This document shows positions 53,597-63,100 of a DNA stretch of 64,000 nt, piece after piece. Under the pieces are notes generated by a model. The model saw only the letters and a list, made by a program, of their open reading frames with translations. It was not told the origin of the DNA and ran no database searches. Origin of the DNA: Sva-07 sp963747375 (GTDB taxonomy: Bacteria > Actinomycetota > Acidimicrobiia > Acidimicrobiales > Ilumatobacteraceae); NCBI GenBank assembly GCA_963747375.1, contig CAVVFL010000031.1, positions 42,255 to 106,254 of the forward strand, given 5' to 3'. Every line of letters starts with the position of its first letter. The stretch's first letter is position 1. Position numbers and translations under genes: made by a program.

Positions 53597-55100
53597 GTGC
53601 CCAACGGCAAGCCCAACATCCTGATCATCTGGGGAGACGACATCGGGATCTCCAATCTCAGCTGTTACAGCGACGGTCTGATGGGCTACCGCACCCCCAA
53701 CATCGACCGGATCGCGGCCGAAGGCGTGCGCTTCACCGACTACTACGGCGAGCAGAGCTGCACCGCCGGCCGCGCTGCGTTCATCACCGGTCAGAACCCG
53801 TACCGGACGGGTCTCACCAAGGTCGGCTTCCCGGGCGCCGACATCGGCTTGCGGGCCCCCGACCCCACGATCGCCACCGCCCTGAAAGCGCAGGGGTACA
53901 CCACCGGCCAGTTCGGCAAGAACCATCTCGGCGACAAGGACGAGTTCCTGCCGACCATGCACGGCTTCGACGAGTTCTTCGGCAACCTCTACCACCTCAA
54001 CGCCGAGGAAGAACCCGAGCAGGCGGACTACCCGAGCGAGGAGGAGTTCCCGAACTTCCGCAAGAACTTCGGCCCGCGCGGCGTGATCCACTCGTGGGCC
54101 AACGGCGACGGCACGCAGCGCATCGAGGACACCGGCCCGCTCACCCGTGAACGGATGAAGACCGTCGATGACGAGATCCTCCCCGAGGCGCTGCGTTTCA
54201 TGAGCGACGCCAAGGACAACGAGACGCCGTTCTTCGTGTGGTTCAACACGACGCACATGCACTTCCGCACGCACATCAAGGACGCCAGCCGCGGCCAGGC
54301 CGGCCGGTGGCAGTCGGAGTATCACGACGTGATGATCGACCACGACAAGCTCGTCGGCGAGGTCCTCACCTTCCTCGACGAACAGGGCCTCGGGGACGAC
54401 ACGATCGTCATGTACTCGACCGACAACGGCCCCCACATGAACTCGTGGCCCGACGCGGGAATGACCCCGTTCCGCAACGAGAAGAACTCGAACTGGGAGG
54501 GGGCCTACCGGGTTCCGGCGATGGTGCGCTGGCCCGGACACATCCCCGCCGGTGAGGTGCTCAACGGCATCGTCAGCCACAACGACTGGTTCGTCACTCT
54601 GCTGTCGGCCGCCGGCAATCCGAACATCCAGGGCGAGCTGAAGGCAGGGTGCGACTTGAACGGCACCACCTACAAGGTGCACCTCGACGGCCACGACCAA
54701 CTCGACTACATCACCGGTGTCGTCGACGCGAGCCCGCGGCAACACTTCTTCTACGTCTCGGACGACGGCGACCTCACCGCGTTGCGGTTCGACAACTGGA
54801 AGGTCGTGTTCCTCGAGCAGCGCGGCGCAGGGGACCTTGCAGGTCTGGGTCGAGCCGTTCACCGAGCTGCGCGTGCCGAAGATCTTCAATCTGCGCACCG
54901 ACCCGTACGAACGCGCCGACATCACGTCGAACACCTACTTCGACTGGCTGATCGATCGGGCATGGGTGCTCGTGCCGGCGCAGATGTACGTCGCCAACAT
55001 GCTCACGACGCTCGTCGAGTTCCCGCCGCGGCAGGAACCGGCGAGCTTCAACATCGACAAGGTGATGGCCAAACTGCAGGCCGGAGTCGCCAGCGCGTGA
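53597..55100 (+). CDS. Type I sulfatase (arylsulfatase), one frame break
   Basis: The start at 53597 follows GGAGACA. PNILIIWGDDIGISNLSC provides metal Asp residues, and CTAGRAAFITG is the formylglycine motif, with the Cys that the next gene's product must oxidise. STDNGPHMNSW and GHDQLDYITG are further sulfatase signatures. Near 54830 an extra base breaks the frame; the adjacent frame gives VWVEPFTELRVPKIFNLRTDPYER, the expected C-terminal domain. No signal peptide is visible, so the enzyme is probably cytoplasmic. Its stop overlaps the FGE start. Confidence 0.88.
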
Positions 55101-56037
55101 TCGACATCCCGGCGGGCACGTTCCGCATGGGCTCCGACGACCACTATCCGGAGGAGGCGCCGGCCCATCAGGTCCACGTCGACGGGTTCTCGATCAGCCC
55201 GACGACGGTCACGAACGCACAGTTCGCCGCGTTCACCGACGCCACCGGGTACGTCACCGTGGCCGAGCGGCCGCTCGATCCCGCCGACTATCCGAATGCT
55301 CCCGCCGAGAACCTGGTTCCCGGCTCGCTCGTCTTCACGATGACGGCGGGCCCCGTCGACCTGCGCCACCTCAGCCAGTGGTGGACGTGGACACCCGGGG
55401 CGTCGTGGCGTCACCCCGAGGGCCGACGCAGCTCCGTCGACGATCGCCTCGATCACCCGGTGGTGCACGTCGCGTTCGAGGACGCCGAGGCGTATGCCGC
55501 CTGGGCGGGGGAGGACCTGCCGACCGAGGCCGAGTGGGAGTACGCCGCGCGGGTGGCGACGAGGGCCGAGCCTTCGTCTGGGGTGACGTGGCCGTCCCCG
55601 ACGGCCGACATCTCGCCAACTTCTGGCAGGGCGACTTCCCGTGGCGCAACTCCGAGGCCGACGGTTTCACCGGCACCTCGCCGGTGGGGTCGTTTCCACC
55701 GAACGGATTCGGTCTGTTCGACATGGCCGGCAACGTGTGGGAGTGGACCACCGACTGGTACATGGCACGCCACGAAGGCGACGCCGACAAGGCCTGCTGC
55801 GTGCCGACCAACCCGCGCGGGCCCGATGTCGAAGCGAGTTTCGACCCGCACCAACCGCAGTTCCGCATCCCCCGCAAGGTGATCAAGGGCGGCTCCTTCC
55901 TCTGCGCCGACAACTACTGTCAGCGCTATCGACCTGCAGCCCGGCGCCCCCAGATGATCGACACCGGGATGAGCCACGTCGGTATGCGCACCATCAGACG
56001 CGTGATCGAGCGAGACGCTGGACACCATGGGCAGTGA
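55097..56037 (+). CDS. Formylglycine-generating enzyme (SUMF1/FGE), one frame break
   Basis: GTG 55097 overlaps the sulfatase stop by 4 bp (GTGA). IPAGTFRMGSDDHYPEEAPAH and FSISPTTVTNAQFAAF open the FGE domain, and LPTEAEWEYAAR is its central motif. After a missing base near 55565 the next frame continues with the Ca-site region PPNGFGLFDMAGNVWEWTTDWY and the active-site Cys pair C-x4-C in GGSFLCADNYCQRYR. It oxidises the sulfatase active-site Cys to formylglycine. Coupling to the sulfatase gene makes them an obvious pair. Confidence 0.92.
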
Positions 56038-56944
56038 CACTCGACTTGCGTCGTGGAACCCGGGACCGACACGTTCAGCGCTGCTCGACTTCATCGACGC
56101 GGCCGACGCGCTGCCCGTCGAGGATCGTGTCGCGGTCTTCGACAACGACGGGACCCTGTGGTGCGAGAAGCCCATGTATCCGCAGTTGCTGTTCATGCTC
56201 GACGAGCTGCGCCGAGCCATCGGTGCCGACCCGTCCCTCGCCGAGCGCGAGGAGTACCGGGCGCTGATCGATCAGGACAGGTCCGCCCAGGCGGAGATCG
56301 GTCTCGAGCGGATCGCGTTCGCCCTCCTCGAGTTGTGCACCGGCATCGGTCCCGAGGAGTTCGACGACCGCGTCGTTGCGTTCTTCGAACGGAGTCGCCA
56401 TCCCGATCGAGGCGTCGCCTACCTCGAGATGCGGTACCAGCCCATGCTCGAACTCGTCGACGAGCTCCGAGCCCACGACTTCGCTGTCTTCATCGTCACC
56501 GGTGGCGGCGCCGAGTTCGTCCGCGCCGTCAGTCGCCGGTTCTACGACGTCTCACCGGACGCCGTGGTCGGTTCGCTGGTCGGTTACGAATTCGCCCGCG
56601 ACGCCGCCGGTCGACCGGCTCTGCGCCGCACGACGCAACTGTTCGGTCAGGTGAACGAAGGTGCTCCCAAGGTCACCAACATCCAGCTGCAACTCGGTCG
56701 CCGACCGATCTTCGCAGCCGGCAACTCGCCGGGTGACGCCGAGATGCTCGAATACGCGCTGGCCACGGGCTCGCCGTCGATGGCACTGCTCGTGAATCAC
56801 GACGACGCCGATCGGGAGTACTCGTACGAGGGGGAGGCGGGGACGTTCGAGACCGACGGCTCGTTCGCCGAGTCGGCGGCGGGTCTCGGCATCACGATCG
56901 CCAGCATGCGTGACGACTGGGCGACGGTCTTCCCGCCGACATGA
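56027..56944 (+). CDS. HAD-superfamily hydrolase
   Basis: ATG 56027 overlaps the FGE gene by 11 bp. Motif I is VFDNDGTLWCEKP, motif II VFIVTGGGAEF, motif III the Lys in EGAPKVTN, and motif IV AAGNSPGDAEML, a complete phosphoserine-phosphatase-like HAD set with an alpha-helical cap. The 305-residue protein may remove phosphate from a sugar or from a nucleotide-like product of the sulfatase pathway; the substrate is unknown. It is the third gene of the sulfur operon. Confidence 0.9.
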   Translation: MGSDTRLASWNPGPTRSALLDFIDAADALPVEDRVAVFDNDGTLWCEKPMYPQLLFMLDELRRAIGADPSLAEREEYRALIDQDRSAQAEIGLERIAFALLELCTGIGPEEFDDRVVAFFERSRHPDRGVAYLEMRYQPMLELVDELRAHDFAVFIVTGGGAEFVRAVSRRFYDVSPDAVVGSLVGYEFARDAAGRPALRRTTQLFGQVNEGAPKVTNIQLQLGRRPIFAAGNSPGDAEMLEYALATGSPSMALLVNHDDADREYSYEGEAGTFETDGSFAESAAGLGITIASMRDDWATVFPPT

Positions 56945-58708
56945 ACGCGATCCGGGCGATCGACCGCGCCTGTACGGTCGTGGTGGAACGGGGTCAAGCC
57001 GTCGAGCGGCTCGGAGTTGCGTACGCAAGCCGTTGCGGGAAGCTCGGTGGCGATCGGCAGCGTGCCCGACGGCATGGCCGCCAGTGTGCTCGCCGGGGTC
57101 AACCCGGTGTACGGGCTGTATGCGTCGTTTGCCGGCCCGCTGTTCGGTGGCTTGTCGAGCAGTACACAGCGCATGGTCGTGACCACCACGAGCGCTGCTG
57201 CGCTGGCCGCAGGATCGGCGCTGTCGGGCGTCAGCCCGGCCGACCGGCCGGGTGCGCTGTTCCTGCTCACGATTGTCGCCGGCGCAGCGATGCTGCTCGC
57301 CGGTGTCGTCCGACTCGGCCGCTACACCCGGTTCGTGTCGCAATCGGTGATGACCGGATTCCTGACGGGTGTTGCCGTCAACATCGTGTTCGGCCAACTC
57401 GACGACCTCACCGGAGCCCCGAGCGAGGGCGACACCGCGATCGAGCGGGCGATCAACGTGTTACTCGACCCCAGCGCCTGGTACATCCCGACGCTCGTCC
57501 TCGGCCTTGCGGCGCTGGCGATCGTGGCCTGGCTGAGGCCGACCAGGTTCGGTTCGTACGCTGCGCTGGTCGCGCTGATCGTACCCACGCTGGTGTTGTT
57601 GTGGTCGGGGAACCCGAACGTGACGACCGTCGACGACATCGGCGACATCCCGACCGGCGTTCCGCTTCCCCAACTCCCCGCGTTCGGTGACCTGTCGTTG
57701 TCGTTGATCACCGGCGCGCTGGCAGTGGCGGCGATCGTGTTGGTGCAGGGCTCAGGCGTCGCCGAATCGTCGCCCAACATCGACGGTTCCCGTTCCGATC
57801 CGAACCGGGACTTCATGGCTCAGGGTGTCGGGAACATCGCGGCAGGACTCTTCCAAGGCCAGCCGGTGGGTGGGTCGGTCGGTCAGACCGCGCTCAACGT
57901 GAGTTCGGGCGCAGTGACCCGGTGGTCGGCGATCATCTCGGGCGTCTGGGTACTCGTCATCCTCGTGGTGTTCTCCAGCGCCGTCGGCGAGGTCGTGATG
58001 TCATGTCTCGCCGCCGTGCTGATCTACGCCGCCTCGCGGTCGATCCGAATTTCCCAGATCAAGGTCGTCTGGCATTCGGGCATCAACTCGCGGATCGCCG
58101 TGGCCAGCACGTTCGTTGCCACGCTGTTGCTGCCGATCGCCGCCGCGGTCGGCCTCGGTGTCGTTGTCTCGCTGCTGTTGCAGCTCAACCAGGGCATCTC
58201 CGACGTGCGGGTGGTCGAGCTGCGACGACGCGAGGACGGCCGGTTCGAGGAGCGCCCAGCCCCCGCCGTCACCCCTGATCGTCGGGTGCTCGTCATCGAT
58301 GCGTACGGGAGCCTGTTGTACGCCGGTGCGCGCACGCTGCAGATCCGACTGCCCGACCCGTCGGGCGCGACGCAACCGGTGGTCGTGCTGCGCCTGCGCG
58401 GGCAGCACTCGCTCGGTGCGACGTTCGCCGCCGTGCTCTCCGACTACGTGGAGCGGCTCGAACGTGTCGGCGGCCATCTGATCCTGAGTGGCGTGCAGAG
58501 CCCCGTGCTCGCCAAGATCGAACGGAACTCCACGCGTCAGGTGGCGGGCGCGATCGAGGTCTTCGAGGCGAGCGAGGTCATCGGCGAGTCGACGTGGTCG
58601 GCGATCGACGCGGGTGAACGCTGGCTGGCCGAGCACCCGTCGCTGTCTCGCCTCGAAAACGACGACGGCGCCACGCCCGACGATGAGCCGGGCGTGACGC
58701 CGTCATGA
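56941..58708 (+). CDS. SulP-family anion (sulfate) transporter with STAS domain, one frame break
   Basis: The ATG at 56941 overlaps the HAD stop (ATGA). An extra base near 57013 shifts the frame; from there VPDGMAASVLAGVNPVYGLYAS is the classic SulP start and helices follow. FMAQGVGNIAAGLFQGQPVGGSVGQTALNVSSG is the substrate-binding loop. Residues about 430-560 form the STAS domain (LVIDAYGSLLYAGARTLQ). SulP proteins move sulfate or bicarbonate with protons or sodium. After the sulfatase and FGE, handling of released sulfate is a reasonable inference. Confidence 0.88.
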
Positions 58709-58728
58709 CGTCGTGATTCGGGTTCGGC

Positions 58729-59136
58729 TCAGGAGCCGATGACCTTGGCCTTCGCCGTGGCGTACTCGGCGTCGTCGATCTTGCCACTCGTGTGGAGATC
58801 GGCGAGCTTGGCGAGTTGGTCGGCTTGGCTCGTGCCGGCAGCCCCACCCGTGGTGGAGCGGATGTACTCCTGCATCGCCTCGTTCTGCTTCTCGGCGGCG
58901 GCCACCTGGCGCTCGCCCATGCCGCCACCGCGGGCGATGAGGTAGATGAAGATGCCGAGGAACGGCAGGAAGATGATGAAGATCGACCAGATGGCCTTGG
59001 CCCCACCACCCATGTCGTCACTGCGGATGATGTCGCCGAAGATCGTGAAGATCAGCATGATCCACACGAAGAAGAGGAAGAACCAGAGGAGCGACCAGAG
59101 CACCTGACCGGTGCCGAATTGAGCTGCGAGTAGCAA
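58729..59136 (-). CDS. Phospholipase D N-terminal-like membrane protein with SHOCT domain
   Basis: TTG 59136 is chosen because the paralogue at 62063-62458 starts at the matching residue with ATG, and AAAGGT lies at a suitable distance. Two helices (VLWSLLWFFLFFVWIMLIFT and AIWSIFIIFLPFLGIFIYLI) form the PLDc_N domain, followed by a coiled segment and a SHOCT domain ADQLAKLADLHTSGKIDDAEY. The 135-residue protein is a membrane anchor with a small oligomerisation helix pair. It is divergent from the DUF6325 gene. Confidence 0.88.
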   Translation of the reverse strand: MLLAAQFGTGQVLWSLLWFFLFFVWIMLIFTIFGDIIRSDDMGGGAKAIWSIFIIFLPFLGIFIYLIARGGGMGERQVAAAEKQNEAMQEYIRSTTGGAAGTSQADQLAKLADLHTSGKIDDAEYATAKAKVIGS

Positions 59137-59296
59137 TGTGTCTGACCTTTCTGTCAGTCGTCTCGTCGGAACAACCGTGTTCCGAGCGTGCCCATCTTGT
59201 CGGGATGCCTGGTCAATATCAAGCATCTGTGGTCGACGTGTACGATCTCATCGGTCATACCCGACTGACGCCACCCCTCACCATTGGAGAACCCAC

Positions 59297-59734
59297 ATGC
59301 CACTCGCCCCCATCGAGGTGCTCGTCATCAACTTCCCGGGGAATCAGTTCTCCGGTGAGATCATTCCCGAGCTGGAGCGCCTCGTCGACAACGACACGAT
59401 CTCGATCATCGACGGCATCCTCGTGCGCAAGGACGAAAATGGCGATGTCACGTTCACCGAGTTCGAGGAGATGGGCGGCAACGCCGAGGCCGCCGCACTT
59501 GCCAACGTGATGAACCAGCTCGAGTCGCTGATCTCCGACGACGACATCATGCAGTTCGCCGAGACGCTCGAGCCGAACAGCTCCGAGGCGATCCTCGTGT
59601 TCGAGCACACGTGGGCGCGGCCGCTGCGCGACGCGATCGTCAACTCCGGTGGCGTGCTCGCAAACAACTTCCGCGTTCCCGGCCTCGTCGTCGACGAACT
59701 GCTGGCCGAACTCGCCGAGCTCGACGAATCCTGA
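59297..59734 (+). CDS. DUF6325 family protein
   Basis: ATG 59297 starts MPLAPIEVLVINFPGNQFSG, the exact pattern of this actinobacterial family. Conserved segments IIPELERLVDNDTISIIDG and AILVFEHTWARPLRDAI are present in the 145 residues. The role is unknown; such genes sit beside SHOCT proteins in many actinobacteria, as here, and probably form a stress-related membrane module. The SHOCT gene follows 53 bp later. Confidence 0.88.
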   Translation: MPLAPIEVLVINFPGNQFSGEIIPELERLVDNDTISIIDGILVRKDENGDVTFTEFEEMGGNAEAAALANVMNQLESLISDDDIMQFAETLEPNSSEAILVFEHTWARPLRDAIVNSGGVLANNFRVPGLVVDELLAELAELDES

Positions 59735-59787
59735 CCTGCATCACCCCGAACACATCGACCGACAACAACGAACGAGGAGACACCAAC

Positions 59788-60156
59788 ATGCCACGAGGAC
59801 GCAGAGGACGACCGGGACTCGTCGGAACGATGGCCCGCACGGCCGTCGTCGCCGGAACAGCCACCGCAGTGGTGGGTCATTCGCAGAACAAGCAGGCCGC
59901 CAAGCAGCAGTCTGCAGCCGAGGCTCAGGCAGCGCAGCAGGCCGCCTTCGACTCCCAAGCGCAGGTGGCAGACATGCAGGCGCAACTGGATGCGATGCAG
60001 GCCCAGCAGGCAGCGCCCCAGGCTGCCGCCGCACCGGCCGCTGCTCCGGCCGGCGACGATCTGATGACACAGCTGACCAAGCTCGCCGACCTCAAGGCCG
60101 CCGGTGTGCTCAGTGAGGAAGAGTTCGCGGCCGCCAAGGCCAAGCTGCTTGCGTGA
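59788..60156 (+). CDS. SHOCT-domain protein with coiled-coil linker
   Basis: ATG 59788 follows GAGGAGA. An Arg/Gly-rich start (MPRGRRGRPGLVG) and a short hydrophobic stretch (ARTAVVAGTATAVVG) precede an Ala/Gln-rich coiled coil (about 35-85), an Ala/Pro hinge and the SHOCT helices LTKLADLKAAGVLSEEEFAA. It probably assembles with the DUF6325 protein and the neighbouring PLDc_N-SHOCT protein. The antiporter starts 40 bp downstream. Confidence 0.85.
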   Translation: MPRGRRGRPGLVGTMARTAVVAGTATAVVGHSQNKQAAKQQSAAEAQAAQQAAFDSQAQVADMQAQLDAMQAQQAAPQAAAAPAAAPAGDDLMTQLTKLADLKAAGVLSEEEFAAAKAKLLA

Positions 60157-60196
60157 GCGCCGTCGTCGCTGACACCGTTCCCCCGGACAGGCGACG

Positions 60197-61501
60197 ATGA
60201 CCGAGTATCTCCCGGCGATCATCGCGGTCGCCATCGTTGGCTTCGCGGTCGTCTCCGGACGACTGAGTCGTTCCGTCATCACGGGGACGATGATCTTCAC
60301 CGCCCTCGGGCTGATCGTCGGCCCCGAAGTCCTCGACCTGGTCGACTTCGGTGGCCTGCTCGGCCAGCCCGAGTTCGTGTCGCTCATCCTCACGGGCACG
60401 CTCGTGGTGGTGTTGTTCACCGACGCGAGCGCGATCAACGCGTCGAGCTGGCGCGATGACGTCATCCCGGCGCGCCTGCTCGGAATCGGGCTTCCGGCGG
60501 CAATCCTGTTCGGCTGGGTTGCCGCGTCGGTCGTCCTCGGCGACCTCGAGATCTGGGAGGCAGCGGTGCTCGCAGCGATGCTCGCACCCACCGACGCCGC
60601 CCTCGGCAAGGCGGTGATCTCGAACCCGCGGGTGCCTGCCCGTATCCGCCAGGCGCTCAACGTCGAGAGCGGGCTCAACGACGGCATCTCCCTGCCGTTC
60701 TTCATCGTCTTCCTCGAGGCGGCGAAGGCTGCAGAGGCGTCACTCAGTGTGGCCGACGTCGTCGTCGAACTCGTCAAGCAGGTCGGTATCGCAGTGGCGG
60801 TCGGTGTCGTCGTCGGTGTCGTCGGGGCCCGTGTCATCCGCTGGGGTCGAACGTCGGGTTCCGCCAGCTCGCACTGGTTGCAGGTCGGGCTGCTCTCGTT
60901 GGCGGTGGTGGCATACAGCGTGGCAACGCCGCTCGGAGGCTCCGGCTTCATCGCGGCCTGGGTCGCAGGCTTGATGTTCGGGCGGAGCAACCATGCTGCT
61001 CACGATGTCGATGAATCGCTCCCGGTGTTCGCGGAGACCACCGGTGACGTGTTGACCATGATCAGTTTCTTCATTCTGGGTATCTATCTCGGCCCTGTCC
61101 TCGTCGATCTCACCTGGCAGATCGTGGTGTACGGCGTGCTGAGCCTTGCGGTGGTTCGTCTCGCCTCGGTGATGATCTCGCTCGTCGGCGAGCAGATGCG
61201 GATGTCGACGCTGGTGTACATGGGTTGGTTCGGCCCTCGTGGACTCGCCACGCTCATCCTCACGATCGAGATCATCGACGGCAGTGGCCTCGACCACGCG
61301 TCGACGATCGCCAACACCGCCTTGTTCACGGTGGCGTTGAGTGTGTTGGCCCACGGTGTGACCGCGTGGTGGGGATCGAACGTCTACGCCGATGTCATCG
61401 AGGAGCACCCGGATGGGCCGTCGCTCGAGGAGAATTCGCGGACGGCGCTCGAAGTTCGTGTGCCCCTGCGTTCACGGCACGCGCCTCCGGCGACCGACTG
61501 A
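60197..61501 (+). CDS. CPA1-type sodium/proton antiporter
   Basis: ATG 60197 opens with MTEYLPAIIAVAIVGFAVV. About 12 hydrophobic segments are visible. APTDAALGKAVISNPRVPARIRQALNVESGLNDG carries the unwound-helix Thr-Asp and the Asn-Asp pair used by electroneutral CPA1 (NhaP-type) exchangers. FGPRGLATLILTIEI is the late conserved loop. The short hydrophilic tail has no TrkA-C domain. It sits between SHOCT modules, consistent with pH or salt stress. Confidence 0.9.
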   Translation: MTEYLPAIIAVAIVGFAVVSGRLSRSVITGTMIFTALGLIVGPEVLDLVDFGGLLGQPEFVSLILTGTLVVVLFTDASAINASSWRDDVIPARLLGIGLPAAILFGWVAASVVLGDLEIWEAAVLAAMLAPTDAALGKAVISNPRVPARIRQALNVESGLNDGISLPFFIVFLEAAKAAEASLSVADVVVELVKQVGIAVAVGVVVGVVGARVIRWGRTSGSASSHWLQVGLLSLAVVAYSVATPLGGSGFIAAWVAGLMFGRSNHAAHDVDESLPVFAETTGDVLTMISFFILGIYLGPVLVDLTWQIVVYGVLSLAVVRLASVMISLVGEQMRMSTLVYMGWFGPRGLATLILTIEIIDGSGLDHASTIANTALFTVALSVLAHGVTAWWGSNVYADVIEEHPDGPSLEENSRTALEVRVPLRSRHAPPATD

Positions 61502-61511
61502 CGGTCGGCGT

Positions 61512-62027
61512 TCAGCCGGTGGTGCGGCTCGACGGGAGCGACGCACCGAACACGATGGCCGACGCCTCGTCCTCGAGCGCGCACAGGGCGGTGGCGAGGT
61601 CGTCGAGGGCGGGCCGGAGTGCAGTGCGGGCCGATTCGATCGGTGTGCCGTCCGGCGTCCGATCCACAGCCGAGCGAAGCTGATCGTTGGCTGCGAGCAC
61701 GGAGGTGAGGATCTCGGCGATGCCGTGATCGGGTGCCGTCGGACGCAGGTCGGAGACGTGCTCGGTGAAGCGCTGTTGCTGTTCGGTGTAGTGCGCCGGG
61801 CGCGACCAGACCGTCGCAGCGTCGAGCAACGTCGTCAGCGTCAGCGACGCTGCCCGACCGATGTCGCACGTCAGCGAGGCCGAGCGCGCCCAGTCCTCGG
61901 TGACGGTGCGGCGTCGCACGCCGTACGTCATGCCGAGCGCGGCACCCGCCGCAACCAGCGCGCCGCCGATCCACCACCAGACCGACACCGATGTACCGGT
62001 CGAAACTGTGTCGGCCGGTGCCAGCAT
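61512..62027 (-). CDS. Single-span membrane protein with helical cytoplasmic domain
   Basis: ATG 62027 starts MLAPADTVSTGTSVSVWWWI. One membrane helix (WWWIGGALVAAGAALGMTYG) is followed by about 130 residues of helices rich in Ala, Leu and Thr, with no recognised family. The gene begins 35 bp after the stop of the PLDc_N-SHOCT paralogue on the same strand, so both are probably co-transcribed. Function unknown. Confidence 0.75.
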   Translation of the reverse strand: MLAPADTVSTGTSVSVWWWIGGALVAAGAALGMTYGVRRRTVTEDWARSASLTCDIGRAASLTLTTLLDAATVWSRPAHYTEQQQRFTEHVSDLRPTAPDHGIAEILTSVLAANDQLRSAVDRTPDGTPIESARTALRPALDDLATALCALEDEASAIVFGASLPSSRTTG

Positions 62028-62062
62028 GGCGAGAAAGGCGCCCTGTGGCGGCCGCAGCGGAA

Positions 62063-62458
62063 TCAGCCGATGACCTTGGCCTTCGCCGTGGCGTACTCGG
62101 TGTCGCTGATCTTGCCGGCGGTGTGCAGATCGGCGAGCTTCGCCAACTGGTCGGCATCGGACGACACCGCAGCGGCATCGCGGATGTATGCCTTCGTCGC
62201 CTCGTTGCCCTCCTGGGTCGCCTTGGCCGAGCGAGCGGCCATCCCGCCACCGCGAGCGATCAGGTAGGCGAAGATGCCGAGGTAGGGCAGGAAGATGATG
62301 AAGATCGACCAGATCGCCTTGCCCCAGCCCGACAGATCGTCGCTGGTGAAGATGTCGCTGAAGATCACGATGATCATCCAGATCCAGATCACGAACAGGA
62401 AGAACCAGAGCATCGACCAGAGGACCTGACCGGAACCCCATTCAGCAGCAATCAGCAT
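62063..62458 (-). CDS. Phospholipase D N-terminal-like membrane protein with SHOCT domain (paralogue)
   Basis: ATG 62458 follows AAAGGTGAC. The protein is closely similar to the 58729-59136 product over its whole 131 residues: MLIAAEWGSGQVLWSMLWFF, AIWSIFIIFLPYLGIFAYLI, RGGGM and the SHOCT helices ADQLAKLADLHTAGKISDTEY. The pair arose by duplication around the antiporter and DUF6325 genes. The upstream leader carries an 11-bp tandem repeat. Confidence 0.9.
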   Translation of the reverse strand: MLIAAEWGSGQVLWSMLWFFLFVIWIWMIIVIFSDIFTSDDLSGWGKAIWSIFIIFLPYLGIFAYLIARGGGMAARSAKATQEGNEATKAYIRDAAAVSSDADQLAKLADLHTAGKISDTEYATAKAKVIG

Positions 62459-62484
62459 GTTGTGTCACCTTTCGGAGAAGTGTC

Positions 62485-62512
62485 GAGCAAGTAGTGAGCA
62501 AGTAGTGAGCAA
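62485..62512. repeat. Short tandem repeat, unit GAGCAAGTAGT
   Basis: Two perfect copies (62485-62495, 62496-62506) are followed by GAGCAA of a third. The repeat lies upstream of the paralogous SHOCT gene (start 62458) in its leader or promoter region. Confidence 0.85.
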
Positions 62513-62524
62513 CGGTGTGGTTCG

Positions 62525-62719
62525 TCAATCGCGGATCACGACGGCGGGCGCGGTCGCTCCACCGATGAGCACGGAGACGAGGATGCCGAGTGGCAGGGTG
62601 CCCCAATAGCTGAGGCCGAGCCCCGGACCGACGTTGCCGAGGAAGAGCATCAGCAGCCATGTCGCCGGGAACGTGGCGAGCAGGAAGACGATGAGCAGTC
62701 CGAGCAATCCCTTGATCAT
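62525..62719 (-). CDS. Small membrane protein, 64 residues
   Basis: ATG 62719 follows GAGGACATC. Two hydrophobic segments are visible: LLGLLIVFLLATFPATWLLM and LPLGILVSVLIGGATAPAVV. Such two-helix proteins are common next to SHOCT genes. It is the first gene on the minus-strand side of a divergent region with GlsB. Function unknown. Confidence 0.7.
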   Translation of the reverse strand: MIKGLLGLLIVFLLATFPATWLLMLFLGNVGPGLGLSYWGTLPLGILVSVLIGGATAPAVVIRD

Positions 62720-62727
62720 GATGTCCT

Positions 62728-62773
62728 CATTTCGAATTCAGGTGCGTCCCCATGACGTACCTCTTTCGAAATG
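62728..62773. promoter_or_regulatory. Inverted repeat in a divergent promoter region
   Basis: CATTTCGAA (62728-62736) and TTCGAAATG (62765-62773) are perfect 9-bp complements 28 bp apart, lying between two divergent small membrane protein genes. The layout suggests a two-site operator or paired activator sites, but no regulator is known. Confidence 0.55.
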
Positions 62774-62797
62774 TAGCCACCGCGATATCGTGCCCCG

Positions 62798-63052
62798 GTG
62801 CTCATTCTCGCGATCCTCGGTTTCGGAATTCTCGTCGGTGCGCTCGCGCAGTTCATCCTCGGCCGCGATGGTGGTCGGGTCGATTGGGCCATCGCGTTGG
62901 TCGCCGGTCTCGGCGGCTCCTTCGTCGGTGGGTTGTTGTTCAGTCTGATCAACGGTGACGGGTTGGCGTTGAAGCCGAGCGGCTTGATCGGTTCGGTGCT
63001 CGGTGCCGTCGTCATCACGGCCGTCTGGCGCTGGTACGCGAACAAGAAGTAG
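62798..63052 (+). CDS. GlsB/YeaQ/YmgE-type stress-associated membrane protein
   Basis: GTG 62798 starts VLILAILGFGILVGALAQFI. Three helices with the Gly-zipper segments FVGGLLFSLI and LIGSVLGAVVITAVW match the transglycosylase-associated/GlsB family, 84 residues, normal length. The role is not established; expression is usually stress-linked. It fits the surrounding SHOCT/antiporter stress region. Confidence 0.85.
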   Translation: MLILAILGFGILVGALAQFILGRDGGRVDWAIALVAGLGGSFVGGLLFSLINGDGLALKPSGLIGSVLGAVVITAVWRWYANKK

Positions 63053-63100
63053 GCCGAACTCGCGCCGCCGATCGGCGGCGCCGAGCCGGCAGGCTCACCG

